NCBI RefSeq assembly: GCF_946480305.1
Contig: NZ_CAMLJQ010000041.1
Location: forward strand, 1-38,092
Source: an uncultured Caldimonas sp.
GTDB taxonomy: Bacteria; Pseudomonadota; Gammaproteobacteria; Burkholderiales; Burkholderiaceae
Reading direction: 5' to 3'
Length of the DNA: 38,092 nt
Below, piece by piece: positions 29,367-37,358 of the stretch. Each line of letters opens with the position of its first letter. The stretch's first letter is position 1. The position numbers and the translations under genes are program-made. Below the pieces are notes generated by a model that made no database searches, was not told where the DNA came from, and worked only from the letters and a program-made list of their open reading frames with translations.

Positions 29367-30254
29367 ATGTCTCATACCCGCGCTGTGTTGTTGATGGTGG
29401 TCGTCACGCTGATGTGGAGCATCGCGGGTGTCGTGACGCGTCACCTCGAAGCTGCACGTGCGTTCGAGGTGACCTTCTGGCGCAGCTTCTTCAACGCTGC
29501 GTTCCTGCTCGGCGCGCTGGCCTGGTGGCGCAGGGGCGCGCTGTGGCGCAGCCTGTGCACCGGTGGGTGGCCGTTGTGGGTGTCGAGTGTCATGTGGTCG
29601 ATCATGTACACCTGCTTCATGGTCGCGTTGACGCTCACGACGGTGGCCAACGTGCTCATCACGATGGCGTTGGCGCCGCTGATGACAGCGCTCGTGTCGA
29701 GGCTCGTGCTGAGTCAACGCCTGCCCGTGCGCACCTGGGCGGCGATCGCCACCGCGGGGGCCGGCATTGCGTGGATGTACGGCAGCGAAGTCACCGGGGC
29801 GGACCCGCGGCACCTGCTTGGCACGCTGGTGGCATTGGGTGTGCCGCTGGCGGCCGCTGTCAACTGGACGGTGATCCAGCGCAGTTCCCGACGCACAAGC
29901 GGCGGGGAGGGGCAGGACATGCTGCCCGCCGTGCTCATCGGGGCGGTGCTGTCGGCCGCGGTGTCGCTGCCGCTCGCCTGGCCGTTGCAGGCCTCGACAC
30001 ACGATCTCTCGCTGCTGGCGTTGCTCGGCGTGTTCCAGCTTGCCATTCCCTGCCTGCTGGCGGTGCAGTTGGCCCGCGTGCTGTCGGCCCCGGAAGTTGC
30101 ACTTCTGGCGCTGCTGGAGGTGGTGTTCGGCGTTGCCTGGGCGTGGCTGGGCGCAGGGGAGTCGCCATCCCCCCATGTGCTCGGCGGCGGCGCACTGGTG
30201 CTGTTCGCGCTCGGCGCCAATGAAGCCCTCGGGCTGCGCCGGCCGGCACGCTAG
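29367..30254 (+). CDS. EamA/DMT-family transporter
   Basis: A 295-residue membrane protein from the ATG at 29367 (a TTG at 29358 is also in frame). It is almost wholly hydrophobic with about ten membrane segments in two EamA repeats: the first from AVLLMVVVTLMWSIAGVVTR to ALVSRLVLSQRLPVRTWAAI, the second from LLGTLVALGVPLAAAVNWTV to GGGALVLFALGANEALGL. The repeats show the family marks WSIAGVVTRHLE (N-terminal) and EVALLALLEVVFGVAWAWL (second repeat). Members export amino acids, nucleotides or other metabolites; the substrate here cannot be told. It follows typA closely and precedes the hydratase-family gene by 30 bp, so those two may be co-transcribed. Confidence 0.88.
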   Translation: MSHTRAVLLMVVVTLMWSIAGVVTRHLEAARAFEVTFWRSFFNAAFLLGALAWWRRGALWRSLCTGGWPLWVSSVMWSIMYTCFMVALTLTTVANVLITMALAPLMTALVSRLVLSQRLPVRTWAAIATAGAGIAWMYGSEVTGADPRHLLGTLVALGVPLAAAVNWTVIQRSSRRTSGGEGQDMLPAVLIGAVLSAAVSLPLAWPLQASTHDLSLLALLGVFQLAIPCLLAVQLARVLSAPEVALLALLEVVFGVAWAWLGAGESPSPHVLGGGALVLFALGANEALGLRRPAR

Positions 30255-30284
30255 CATCGCTCCACGCGAAGTATCGGAGACACG

Positions 30285-31400
30285 ATGAACCCACCCACGC
30301 TTCCCCTCGTATCCAACGGCCATGTGCAGTACGGCAGTTTTGGCGATGTCGGTGTCATCACGCTCAACCGGCCGCAGGCGCTGAACGCCTTGTCGCTGCC
30401 GATGATCCGTGACCTCACGACCATTCTGCTCGCGTGGCGTGACGATCCCGCCGTCAAGGCGGTGTTCGTGCGCGGTGCCACGCAGGAAGGCAAGGGCATC
30501 GCCTTCTGTGCCGGCGGGGATATTCGCTTCTTTCACCAGGCGGCGCTGTCGGGCAACCCGCAACTGGAAGACTTCTTCACCGAGGAATACGCGCTCAATC
30601 ACCTGATCCACGTCTACCCCAAACCCTACATCGCCTGGATGGACGGCGTGGTGATGGGCGGTGGCATGGGCATCAGCCAGGGCGCGGCACTGCGCATCGT
30701 CACCGAGCGCACGAAGATGGCCATGCCCGAGACCAACATCGGGCTCTTCCCCGACGTGGGAGGCGGGTGGTTCTTGTCGCGCTGCCCAGGTCAGGTGGGC
30801 GAATACCTGGCGCTCACCGGCCAGGTCATCGGCGCCGGCGATGCCATTGCATGGGGCCTCGCGGATGGTTATGCGTCGTCGGACGCCCTGGATACCTTCG
30901 AGGACGCACCCAATGCCGGCTTCTTCGCAAGCGATGCCGACGTGCTTCGATTTGCGCGTGCCCGGCTGCAAAAGGCCCCGGCGCCCGTGCTCGCGACGGA
31001 GCAGCCTGCCATCGACTACCACTTCGCGCAGCCCACGGTGCGGGAGATCATGGCCTCGCTGCAGAAGGACGAGAGCCGCTGGGCGCAGGAGACGCTGGCC
31101 GCCATGCACAAGCGCTCGCCGCTGATGATGTGCGTGACGCTGGAGCAGATTCGTCGGGCCCGCGCGATGAGCCTGGCCGACGACTTGCGCATGGAGCGTG
31201 ACCTGGTGCGCAACTGCTTTTTCATCCGCCCGGGCGACGACAGTGAAACCGTGGAAGGCATCCGCGCGCTGGCCATCGACAAGGACCACGCGCCCCGCTG
31301 GAGCCCGCCGACCGTCGAGACCGTCACGCCGGAGATGGTGCAGCAGTTTTTCCGCAGCCCCTGGCCCGCGCATTCGCATCCGCTGCGCACCCTGGAATGA
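30285..31400 (+). CDS. Enoyl-CoA hydratase/isomerase family, 3-hydroxyisobutyryl-CoA hydrolase-like
   Basis: A 371-residue crotonase-fold protein of the long ECH_2 class, longer than simple enoyl-CoA hydratases (about 260). It has the CoA-binding start GVITLNRPQALNALSLPMIR, the oxyanion-loop region IAFCAGGDIRFFHQA, KPYIAWMDGVVMGGGMGIS, and the motif MPETNIGLFPDVGGGWFLSR, whose Glu and Asp are typical of 3-hydroxyisobutyryl-CoA hydrolase in valine breakdown. The C-terminal extension (about 240-371) is also of that class. It may equally act on another short branched acyl-CoA. No other valine-degradation genes are in the window. Its stop lies only 7 bp before the dusA start, so it probably was co-transcribed with dusA before the prophage inserted. 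Confidence 0.88.
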   Translation: MNPPTLPLVSNGHVQYGSFGDVGVITLNRPQALNALSLPMIRDLTTILLAWRDDPAVKAVFVRGATQEGKGIAFCAGGDIRFFHQAALSGNPQLEDFFTEEYALNHLIHVYPKPYIAWMDGVVMGGGMGISQGAALRIVTERTKMAMPETNIGLFPDVGGGWFLSRCPGQVGEYLALTGQVIGAGDAIAWGLADGYASSDALDTFEDAPNAGFFASDADVLRFARARLQKAPAPVLATEQPAIDYHFAQPTVREIMASLQKDESRWAQETLAAMHKRSPLMMCVTLEQIRRARAMSLADDLRMERDLVRNCFFIRPGDDSETVEGIRALAIDKDHAPRWSPPTVETVTPEMVQQFFRSPWPAHSHPLRTLE

Positions 31401-31407
31401 GCGTTCG

Positions 31408-31472
31408 ATGACTCCTGCTGCGAGCCCTGCAGGCACCAATCCCTGGCGCCTGTCCGTCGCGCCGATGATGGA
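31408..31472 (+). pseudogene. dusA: 5' fragment of tRNA-dihydrouridine synthase dusA, interrupted by prophage
   Basis: The ATG at 31408 opens MTPAASPAGTNPWRLSVAPM and then MDRCGNEAF. The segment NPWRLSVAPMMD is the hallmark start of DusA (normally followed by WTDRHCR), which reduces uridines in the D-loop of tRNAs. After Met-Met-Asp the sequence leaves the DusA pattern, passes in frame into unrelated sequence, and stops at 31603-31605. About 22 DusA codons remain. The rest of the gene is presumably beyond the far end of the prophage, outside the window. It is possible that the phage end supplies a new start there and DusA stays functional, as described for dusA-inserting phages. Confidence 0.85.
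31456..31472. mobile_element. Prophage attachment junction in dusA (att core)
   Basis: GTCGCGCCGATGATGGA encodes the conserved VAPMMD of DusA and is the last stretch matching dusA before phage sequence. Insertion of phages and islands at exactly this point of dusA is known. The partner copy is not in the window, so the core limits are approximate. Confidence 0.72.
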
Positions 31473-31537
31473 TCGTTGCGGAAATGAAGCATTCATGCGG
31501 GTTTCCAGGGGGGCGTGTGCACGGTGTGTGCAATTCG

Positions 31538-33925
31538 TCAAGCCTTGTTGTTGCGCTTGCGCAGGTTCATCGCCCGCCCCAGGGCCTCGCTCCCGGGGCC
31601 GTTAAGGTAGCGCTCGAAGCTGCGCGGGTCGATCGCCTGCACGTGCCAGTGGTGCGTGTCGCCAGCCTCGCGGCCGGCACCCTCGCCAGCCATATCGCGC
31701 ACGGCGTTGGCCAGCTTCGCAGGCAGCACCATTTCCTCCTCGTGCAGCTGCGTCATGGGGTTCAGGCCAGAAGGGATGTCGTAGCCCTTCGAAGCGGATT
31801 TGACCTTGCTGCCCATGCCCATCACGGCAGCGAACATCGCAGCCATCGCGGCCAGCGCCAAGGCTGGCCCTACGATCGGGATGCCGGCCAGGGCGGAGGC
31901 TGCGCCGGAGCCCGCCTCTGCCGCGTTCGCGCTGACCACTGTTCCTGCTTCCTGCGTCTTGATGGTGGCCTTGGTCGCCGCAGCCGTGCCTTCCATCGCC
32001 GTCTCTTTGCCGATGAACCCCAGTCTTACCGCAAGCATCTTGGCTTGGTTGGCGAGCCACTGGGAGAACGGCTCAGTGACCAGGTTGCGGATCAGCATCC
32101 CCCGGACGTTCGCCATCACGGAAGACAACGCGTCCGACCAAGACGACGTGCGCGCCAACATGCCGTCGAGCGCACGGCCGAAACTATCGGCGAGTCCGTT
32201 GAACATGCCACCGAGCCCGCCACCTTCCTTCTCGCCCTGGCCGATCAGCTGCTTGCGTCGCAGCTCGTGCTGCTGCTCGAGCTGCAGGATCTGGTTGAGC
32301 AGCTTCTCCTTCTCAACCGGGTTGGTGTTCGGGTCCTGCGCGAGCAGCTGCATGCGCTCCTGCAGCGCAGCGCGCTGCACCTCGTACCGCTGCAGCTCGA
32401 AGTCCATCTCGAGTTGCAAGTACTCGAGCTTGGTGATCTTGTCCATGTCGAGCAGCATCCGCGCGGAGGTGCGCTTGCCCTCGATCTCGCCGAGCATCAA
32501 AGCCTCGCGGGCGCGCAGCGACTCGGCGTCGACGGCGCTCTGATCGCGCGCCGCCTGGCGGCGCACGTCGACCTCCAGCTGCGACACCTTGCGCTGAATC
32601 GCCACGCGGTCATTGCCACCCAGCTGCGCGTACTTCAGCAACTCTTGCCAGTACCCGAGCTCCTGCTGCTTGCTGAACTCACGCAGGGCATCGTGCTCCG
32701 ACTGCACCCGGCGGCGCTCGGCGAGCTCGAGCTCGTAGTACTGCATGAAGCTCGGCTCGGCCGGGGCCGCTTTGGGCTTCGGTGTCTTCTTCTTCTCCTT
32801 GGGGCCCCACTTCTCTTCCTCGCTCATCGCGGAAGGAGTCACCGGCGCCGGCGGCGGATCGTATTCGGCGTAGGTGGCATCCGCCACCTTCTTGAGCGCA
32901 TCCGAGGTCTCCAGCGCTTCACGCTGCAGCCTGGCCAGCTGCTCGCGAAGCTGGGCCAGTTGGGGCGGCGCCGTGGTGGTGCCGGAGGCCTTCATGCGGG
33001 TCTCGATCCGCTCGATCGCCGCCATCGTGGCATTGATCGCGTAGGAGGTGGCCCGCGCCTTGTCCTCCAGCTTGCCCACCTCGTCGATCCCGAGCATGCG
33101 TGCTCCGATCGACCCGAGGCTCAGCAGCGTTCCACGGAACACCCCAGCCCGCCGGGTGGCTTCTGCAAACTCGCGGATCAGCGCCCCGAGACTGCGGACC
33201 ATGGGCCCGGCAATCTGGTTCGCCACACCCCCCAGCACCTGGCGCAGACGCTCGAGGTCATCGTTGAAAGCCTCTGCGGCCGCGCCGGCTTCGCTGTCGA
33301 CGACGACGCCCAGGCGGTGCGCCTCCTCCCGCATTGCGCGCAGCCCGTCCTCGCCCTGCGTCAGGAAGGGGATCAGCCGCGGTCCCAGCTTCTCGCCGAA
33401 CACCTCGATGGCCAGCGCCGTGCGCGCCGCACCTGGCTCGAGCTCGGAGAAGCGGCGAACCAGCTGCTGGAGCAACTGGTCAGAGTCCTCGATGTTCTTC
33501 GGGTCGATCTTCAGCTGCTTGAAGAGCGCAACCGCATCCTCGTTGCCTCGCTTCGCCTCGGCCAGCAGCGACGCCATCTTGCTGAAGGTCTTGCCCAGCT
33601 CTTCCGTGCTCACGTCGGAGAACTTGGCAGCGTACGCCAGCTCGCTAAAGGCCTCGGTCGTGATGCCCGCCTTCGCGGCCATCTTCGACATCTCGTCCTG
33701 CACGTCGATCGACGATTTGATCCAGGCACTGAAGCCCGCCACGCTGACCGCCCCCGCCAAGCCGACGAAGGCCCTTTTCAGACTGTCTGCCGAGGAGACG
33801 CTCTTACTCATACTCGCGGCCGCGTCGCTGCTGAAGCTCTTCACCTCACCCAGCGCCTGGCGCAAGGTTTGCCGCAAGGGTCGGTCGTCACCTTCAAGGG
33901 TGACGCGTGCAGTGGTGTTCGTCAT
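31538..33925 (-). CDS. Phage tail tape measure protein
   Basis: A 795-residue protein. The N-terminal part (MTNTTARVTLEGDDRPLRQT, then SADSLKRAFVGLAGAVSVAG) and the block SSIDVQDEMSKMAAKAGITT, FSELAYAAKFSDVSTEELGK, GARTALAIEVFGEKLGPRLI, PFLTQGEDGLRAM are typical of siphophage tape measures. A long charged helical section follows (about 300-560). The C-terminal part has the usual hydrophobic, Ala/Gly-rich membrane-like stretch (SALAGIPIVGPALALAAMAA) and a GYDIPSGLNPMTQLHEEEMV end piece. It sets tail length and enters the cell with DNA. At roughly 0.15 nm per residue it would fit a tail of about 120 nm. Its stop is only about 65 bp from the dusA junction, an unusual position because tail-tip and fibre genes normally follow. 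Confidence 0.9.
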   Translation of the reverse strand: MTNTTARVTLEGDDRPLRQTLRQALGEVKSFSSDAAASMSKSVSSADSLKRAFVGLAGAVSVAGFSAWIKSSIDVQDEMSKMAAKAGITTEAFSELAYAAKFSDVSTEELGKTFSKMASLLAEAKRGNEDAVALFKQLKIDPKNIEDSDQLLQQLVRRFSELEPGAARTALAIEVFGEKLGPRLIPFLTQGEDGLRAMREEAHRLGVVVDSEAGAAAEAFNDDLERLRQVLGGVANQIAGPMVRSLGALIREFAEATRRAGVFRGTLLSLGSIGARMLGIDEVGKLEDKARATSYAINATMAAIERIETRMKASGTTTAPPQLAQLREQLARLQREALETSDALKKVADATYAEYDPPPAPVTPSAMSEEEKWGPKEKKKTPKPKAAPAEPSFMQYYELELAERRRVQSEHDALREFSKQQELGYWQELLKYAQLGGNDRVAIQRKVSQLEVDVRRQAARDQSAVDAESLRAREALMLGEIEGKRTSARMLLDMDKITKLEYLQLEMDFELQRYEVQRAALQERMQLLAQDPNTNPVEKEKLLNQILQLEQQHELRRKQLIGQGEKEGGGLGGMFNGLADSFGRALDGMLARTSSWSDALSSVMANVRGMLIRNLVTEPFSQWLANQAKMLAVRLGFIGKETAMEGTAAATKATIKTQEAGTVVSANAAEAGSGAASALAGIPIVGPALALAAMAAMFAAVMGMGSKVKSASKGYDIPSGLNPMTQLHEEEMVLPAKLANAVRDMAGEGAGREAGDTHHWHVQAIDPRSFERYLNGPGSEALGRAMNLRKRNNKA

Positions 33926-33952
33926 GGATGTGCTCCAACGGTGGGGGTTGGG

Positions 33953-34294
33953 TCAGGTCTCGCCGACAAAGCCAGCGATCAGAATCTGTTTCGACGGGGA
34001 GTCGCGCACCACAAGCCGGCCGAAACCGGGGTACGTGAGGACATAGCGCTTGCCGAGGTAGTTGAACGAGCCGGGCAGGTAACGGCCGTCACACTGGTGG
34101 ATCCACTCCTCGGCTGCGAGGAACAGGGCATGCAGCGCGGGAACCGCCTCCGGGGGAACGAAGGCCACACCGCGCTTGCGAAGGAGGAGAGCCTCTTTCT
34201 CGATCTGCGCGTGAGTTTCACCAAAGATCGGGCACCGGCTGACCGAGCGGCGGCGCTTGCGCCCAGGCCGTCGCGGTGCAGCTCGTGGTCGCAT
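33953..34294 (-). CDS. Small phage protein of unknown function, upstream of tape measure
   Basis: A 113-residue protein starting at 34294, four bases after the stop of the preceding small gene and 27 bp before the tape-measure start. The N-terminus is very basic (MRPRAAPRRPGRKRRRSVSR). The rest reads as a compact soluble domain: FGETHAQIEKEALLLRKRGV, PPEAVPALHALFLAAEEWIH, YLPGSFNYLGKRYVLTYPGF. I do not recognise the family. The position just before the tape measure is where tail-assembly chaperones usually lie, but no slippery frameshift arrangement between the two small genes is evident. Coding potential is supported by tight packing and the residue pattern. Confidence 0.6.
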   Translation of the reverse strand: MRPRAAPRRPGRKRRRSVSRCPIFGETHAQIEKEALLLRKRGVAFVPPEAVPALHALFLAAEEWIHQCDGRYLPGSFNYLGKRYVLTYPGFGRLVVRDSPSKQILIAGFVGET

Positions 34295-34298
34295 GTCT

Positions 34299-34598
34299 TC
34301 AGTGCGCGCCGCGAAGGTCCTGGCGCACGCGAGCCACCATGCCTTCGTCAGCTGCGAGGTGCAGCAGCTGCTGCTTGACGCCGCCGCGGGTCGACTCGAT
34401 CACGAGCTCGGCCTCGTGGCCACGCACGGCCACCGCGAAAGCGATGGTGGTATCACCTCGCTCGACCGAGGCCAGGACATCGAGCGCTTCCGCCTTCGAC
34501 ATCTGCATGAGTCGCTGCACGAGCAGCCCGTACAGGCCCACGACGGCGGTCTGAAGCAGAACGCCTGCCTTGTTTTCGTCGAAGTTGTCTTGTTGCAC
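34299..34598 (-). CDS. Small phage protein of unknown function
   Basis: About 99 residues from a GTG at 34598 with AAGGA six bases upstream; the frame is open to 34796, but that part is basic and unlike a protein. The sequence is helical and well balanced: MQQDNFDENKAGVLLQTAVV, GLYGLLVQRLMQMSKAEALD, VLASVERGDTTIAFAVAVRG, HEAELVIESTRGGVKQQLLH. I do not know the family. By position (between capsid and tape measure) it could be a tail-assembly chaperone or regulatory protein. It is separated from the capsid gene by about 200 bp with a hairpin. Confidence 0.55.
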   Translation of the reverse strand: MQQDNFDENKAGVLLQTAVVGLYGLLVQRLMQMSKAEALDVLASVERGDTTIAFAVAVRGHEAELVIESTRGGVKQQLLHLAADEGMVARVRQDLRGAH

Positions 34599-34683
34599 GA
34601 TGGTCCTTTGAAAGTGCTCGGCTGATCGGTTGGTAAGGGTGCGCGCTACCCCGCAACTTGGCGGCCCTCGCGCGCGTGCCTTG

Positions 34684-34701
34684 AGATGCAGCCGCATCTC
34701 T
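34684..34701 (-). repeat. Hairpin downstream of the capsid fusion gene
   Basis: GAGATGC (34684-34690) pairs with GCATCTC (34695-34701) around AGCC. It lies in the 198-bp gap between the capsid gene and the next small gene; the rest of that gap shows nothing I recognise. Confidence 0.45.
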
Positions 34702-34796
34702 CTGGCGGGTGACGACCATGGGTAGGGAACCTGCCCGCGGTAAGGCAAGTAGGGCCGGCTATGGTCGCCTTCTCGCCGGTCCCCGCACCATGGCAA

Positions 34797-36719
34797 TCAG
34801 GCCCCAGGGTTCTTGTAGAGGCCGCGGAAGTCCATCACGCCGGTGCCGAAGTCGTGGCGTACCTTGAACGAGATGGCGTCGCGCTCGAACTCGCTGTTCT
34901 CCTCGACGTGAGGACGGTCGGTGCCGACCAGATACGCGCGCACGATCGTGTCGAACTGGGCCGGAGAGGCCGCCAGATACCAGGCCGTCGCAGACGCGGC
35001 ATCGAGCCGCGGGTCAGCGATGAGCTCGAGCCTGCGCATCCACTCGGGATTCGTCGTGTCGTTGTTCTTGGCCGGATCGACCAGGCTGGCGAGCAGCTGC
35101 TCAGCTTGCGTTTCCAGCGCGACAGGCACGATGAGGAAGCGCGGTTGAGGATCGAGGTAGCCTTCGCCCTTCAGGCCCTTCTGCTTGCGCATGGCAGCCC
35201 GCGCAGCGCCGAGGGTGGTCACCGAAAGCGCGCCACCACTGGCCGCAAGGTTGCCGTGGTCGGCATGGAACAGCGCCACGCCATCCTTCAGCGCGTCATT
35301 CGCCGTCAGCTTTGCCAACACCATGTCGGCTTCCATCCGGCGAGCGGCCAGCCCGAAGGCCTGCGGGATGCGGGTGAACGCAGCCAGGTCGTCGTTCACG
35401 AGCATCTGGCGCGAGATGCGGACAATCCGGCCGTAGGTCTCGACCTTGAACGCCTCGGCGCCTTCCGCAAAGGTGCCGTGCTTGTACTCCGCCAGCTCGG
35501 GCACCTTGAGCAGATCAGGTGCCTCGGACAGCGCTGCGAGGGTCTGCTCCTTGAAGTCGACCACCTCTCGCTCGCCGGTGAAGCGAGCGTAGCCGTTCGG
35601 CGCGTTCTCGTAGCCGGCCCGCAGGGACTTGCCTGTCACGCCCTTCAGAAGCTCGGGGAAGTCCGAAGTCGACATTGCAGCTTGAATGATGTCGACATTG
35701 CTTCGGCCGGATGTCGACACCCCCTGCATGGACAAGCAGCGCTCCGCAAGCGCGGCGATGGACATGCGTTGAAGGTCGCGAGCGGCGGGGTGCGGTTCTG
35801 CGACGTGAACACCTCCGCGCTGAAGCAGCACGTCCGTTGCGGCTGCCTGGAAGTCGCGGCGCCGCTTGTCGTCGTCGCTGCGGATGTCAACCACATACCC
35901 GCCAGCGGCCGGACTGACACCCTCCGCGAGCTTGGCCAGGATCTTGTGCCCCGCCGCCGCGGCCGAGCAGGTCACGTCCTGCTCGCATGCAGCCATCAGC
36001 GCCGCCATCGTGTGGCGCCGCTCGCCGTTCAGGAAGGGTTGGAACTGCGCGCGGATCTCTGCGACACGCTGCCGCTCAGCTTGAACGGCAGCGTTGATCT
36101 GCGCCTGCAGGTCGGGGGGGGTGGCGGGCGTTTGCGAGGGCGGCGTGGTGTGGAGAGGGGAAGGCATTGCAGTGATCCTTGCTTTGATGTGGTCGGGGAT
36201 GTGGAAGGCACAGGCCTGCGCGCCTGCAGTGATGTCGGCAGACTCGGTCGTGATCTCGTCCACGAGTCCGGCCTCGAGCGCCTGGTCGGCGTCGAACCAT
36301 GTCTCTGCCGCGAGCCAGGCGGCAATCTGAGCGTCGCTCTTGCCGGAGCGCTTGTAGGCCTTCACCAACGGGCCTTCGACCGTGTCTAGGACTTCCGCAG
36401 TGCGGCGCATGTCGTTGGCGTTTCCCGTGGCGCTGGTCCAGGGCTTGTGAAGCATCATCACGCCCGTCTGGGCGATGCGCACTCGTCGGCCAGCCATCGC
36501 GATAACGCTGGCAATCGACAGTGCCCAGAAGATGTCGACGGTCACGGGGCCGCGGTGGCGAAGCAGCAGCTCGTAAATCGCAAGGCCTTCCGACACGTCC
36601 CCGCCGTTGGAGTTGATTCGCACGAGAACGGGATTCGCGCCGGCCGCCTCGAGCTGCGCGCGCACGCTGTCCGCTGTCACGGCTTGGCCAATGGTTCCGA
36701 AGATGTCGATGGTTTGCAT
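34797..36719 (-). CDS. ClpP-like prohead protease / Mu-like major capsid fusion protein
   Basis: A 640-residue fusion. Residues about 1-175 are a ClpP/S49-like serine protease: VLVRINSNGGDVSEGLAIYE, then FWALSIASVIAMAG with the likely nucleophile Ser68, MMLHKPWTSATGNANDM with the likely catalytic His91, and ETWFDADQALEAGLVDEIT. A Pro-rich linker (about 185-205) and an AAVQAERQRVAEIRAQF-type helix (scaffold-like delta region) lead into the Mu gpT-like capsid part (about 300-640): LLKGVTGKSLRAGYENAPNG, FKVETYGRIVRISRQMLVND, DGVALFHADHGNLAASGGAL, PRFLIVPVALETQAEQLLAS. Such fusions are known in phages; self-cleavage should free the capsid part for assembly. It is the only clear head gene in the window: no terminase or portal precedes it. 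Confidence 0.9.
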   Translation of the reverse strand: MQTIDIFGTIGQAVTADSVRAQLEAAGANPVLVRINSNGGDVSEGLAIYELLLRHRGPVTVDIFWALSIASVIAMAGRRVRIAQTGVMMLHKPWTSATGNANDMRRTAEVLDTVEGPLVKAYKRSGKSDAQIAAWLAAETWFDADQALEAGLVDEITTESADITAGAQACAFHIPDHIKARITAMPSPLHTTPPSQTPATPPDLQAQINAAVQAERQRVAEIRAQFQPFLNGERRHTMAALMAACEQDVTCSAAAAGHKILAKLAEGVSPAAGGYVVDIRSDDDKRRRDFQAAATDVLLQRGGVHVAEPHPAARDLQRMSIAALAERCLSMQGVSTSGRSNVDIIQAAMSTSDFPELLKGVTGKSLRAGYENAPNGYARFTGEREVVDFKEQTLAALSEAPDLLKVPELAEYKHGTFAEGAEAFKVETYGRIVRISRQMLVNDDLAAFTRIPQAFGLAARRMEADMVLAKLTANDALKDGVALFHADHGNLAASGGALSVTTLGAARAAMRKQKGLKGEGYLDPQPRFLIVPVALETQAEQLLASLVDPAKNNDTTNPEWMRRLELIADPRLDAASATAWYLAASPAQFDTIVRAYLVGTDRPHVEENSEFERDAISFKVRHDFGTGVMDFRGLYKNPGA

Positions 36720-36726
36720 GTGCCTC

Positions 36727-37251
36727 TCACGCGTATAGCGAGAGGAGTCTCAAGCCTTCTTCACTACCGGAATAGAGGGGGGTTTCGGTGAGTACCTTGT
36801 GCAGCCCCTTGGCTGTTTTTGGAACGGCAAGCTGGGTTTGCATGGCGCGTAGCACGTGCGGCTTCCACGCGGGCCAGTCGCTGGGCGTGATCTGAAGACC
36901 ACGAACTCGCATCCACTCCGCTGCCTCGAAGCGTTTGATGCACTGCGCGAGGCGCTCGCAACGCTGCCAGTCCGACAACGCATCGTCGACTGCAACAGCT
37001 CGAGCTGCCTGGTGGAGATGGTGATTTCGCTGCAGACGGCGGACTCGCGATTGCAGCGACCGGATGCCCGGCCCCGAGAGGCCGAGGGAGCTATCCAGCG
37101 AGGTCCCGTGGCGCGCGCACTCGAGGATGGCCACGATGAGCGCATCGGCTGTTGGCACCGGTAGCGGTTTGCCGTCGAGCACGTAGGCGAACAAGTCTCC
37201 CACGATCAACGCACCGGCCGGTTTCCGTTTTGCAGACGTGTGCACAGGCAT
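36727..37251 (-). CDS. Phage-associated protein of unknown function
   Basis: A 174-residue soluble protein whose stop lies 7 bp before the capsid-fusion start, so the two are probably in one operon. Visible features: LIVGDLFAYVLDGKPLPVPT at the N-terminus, a middle part with SLGLSGPGIRSLQSRVRRLQ, RNHHLHQAARAVAVDDALSD, then WQRCERLAQCIKRFEAAEWM. No catalytic motif or membrane segment is seen. The basic region near 65-85 could bind nucleic acid. In normal head operons this place is taken by the portal gene, but this protein is far too short and unlike a portal. I do not recognise the family. Confidence 0.6.
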   Translation of the reverse strand: MPVHTSAKRKPAGALIVGDLFAYVLDGKPLPVPTADALIVAILECARHGTSLDSSLGLSGPGIRSLQSRVRRLQRNHHLHQAARAVAVDDALSDWQRCERLAQCIKRFEAAEWMRVRGLQITPSDWPAWKPHVLRAMQTQLAVPKTAKGLHKVLTETPLYSGSEEGLRLLSLYA

Positions 37252-37358
37252 GGTTACTTACCCCCTGTGCCTGGCCAGAACTGGGTATCGCGTGGGGCCC
37301 GAATTACCCTCACGCACCACCTGCCGGGAGGACCCACTTGCGACCGAGGGGCCGGAGG

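Noticed and set aside
31484..34378. Open frame of 964 codons on the plus strand opposite the tape-measure gene
   Set aside because: The minus-strand frame has full tape-measure features; the plus-strand protein shows no family pattern and reads as a shadow.
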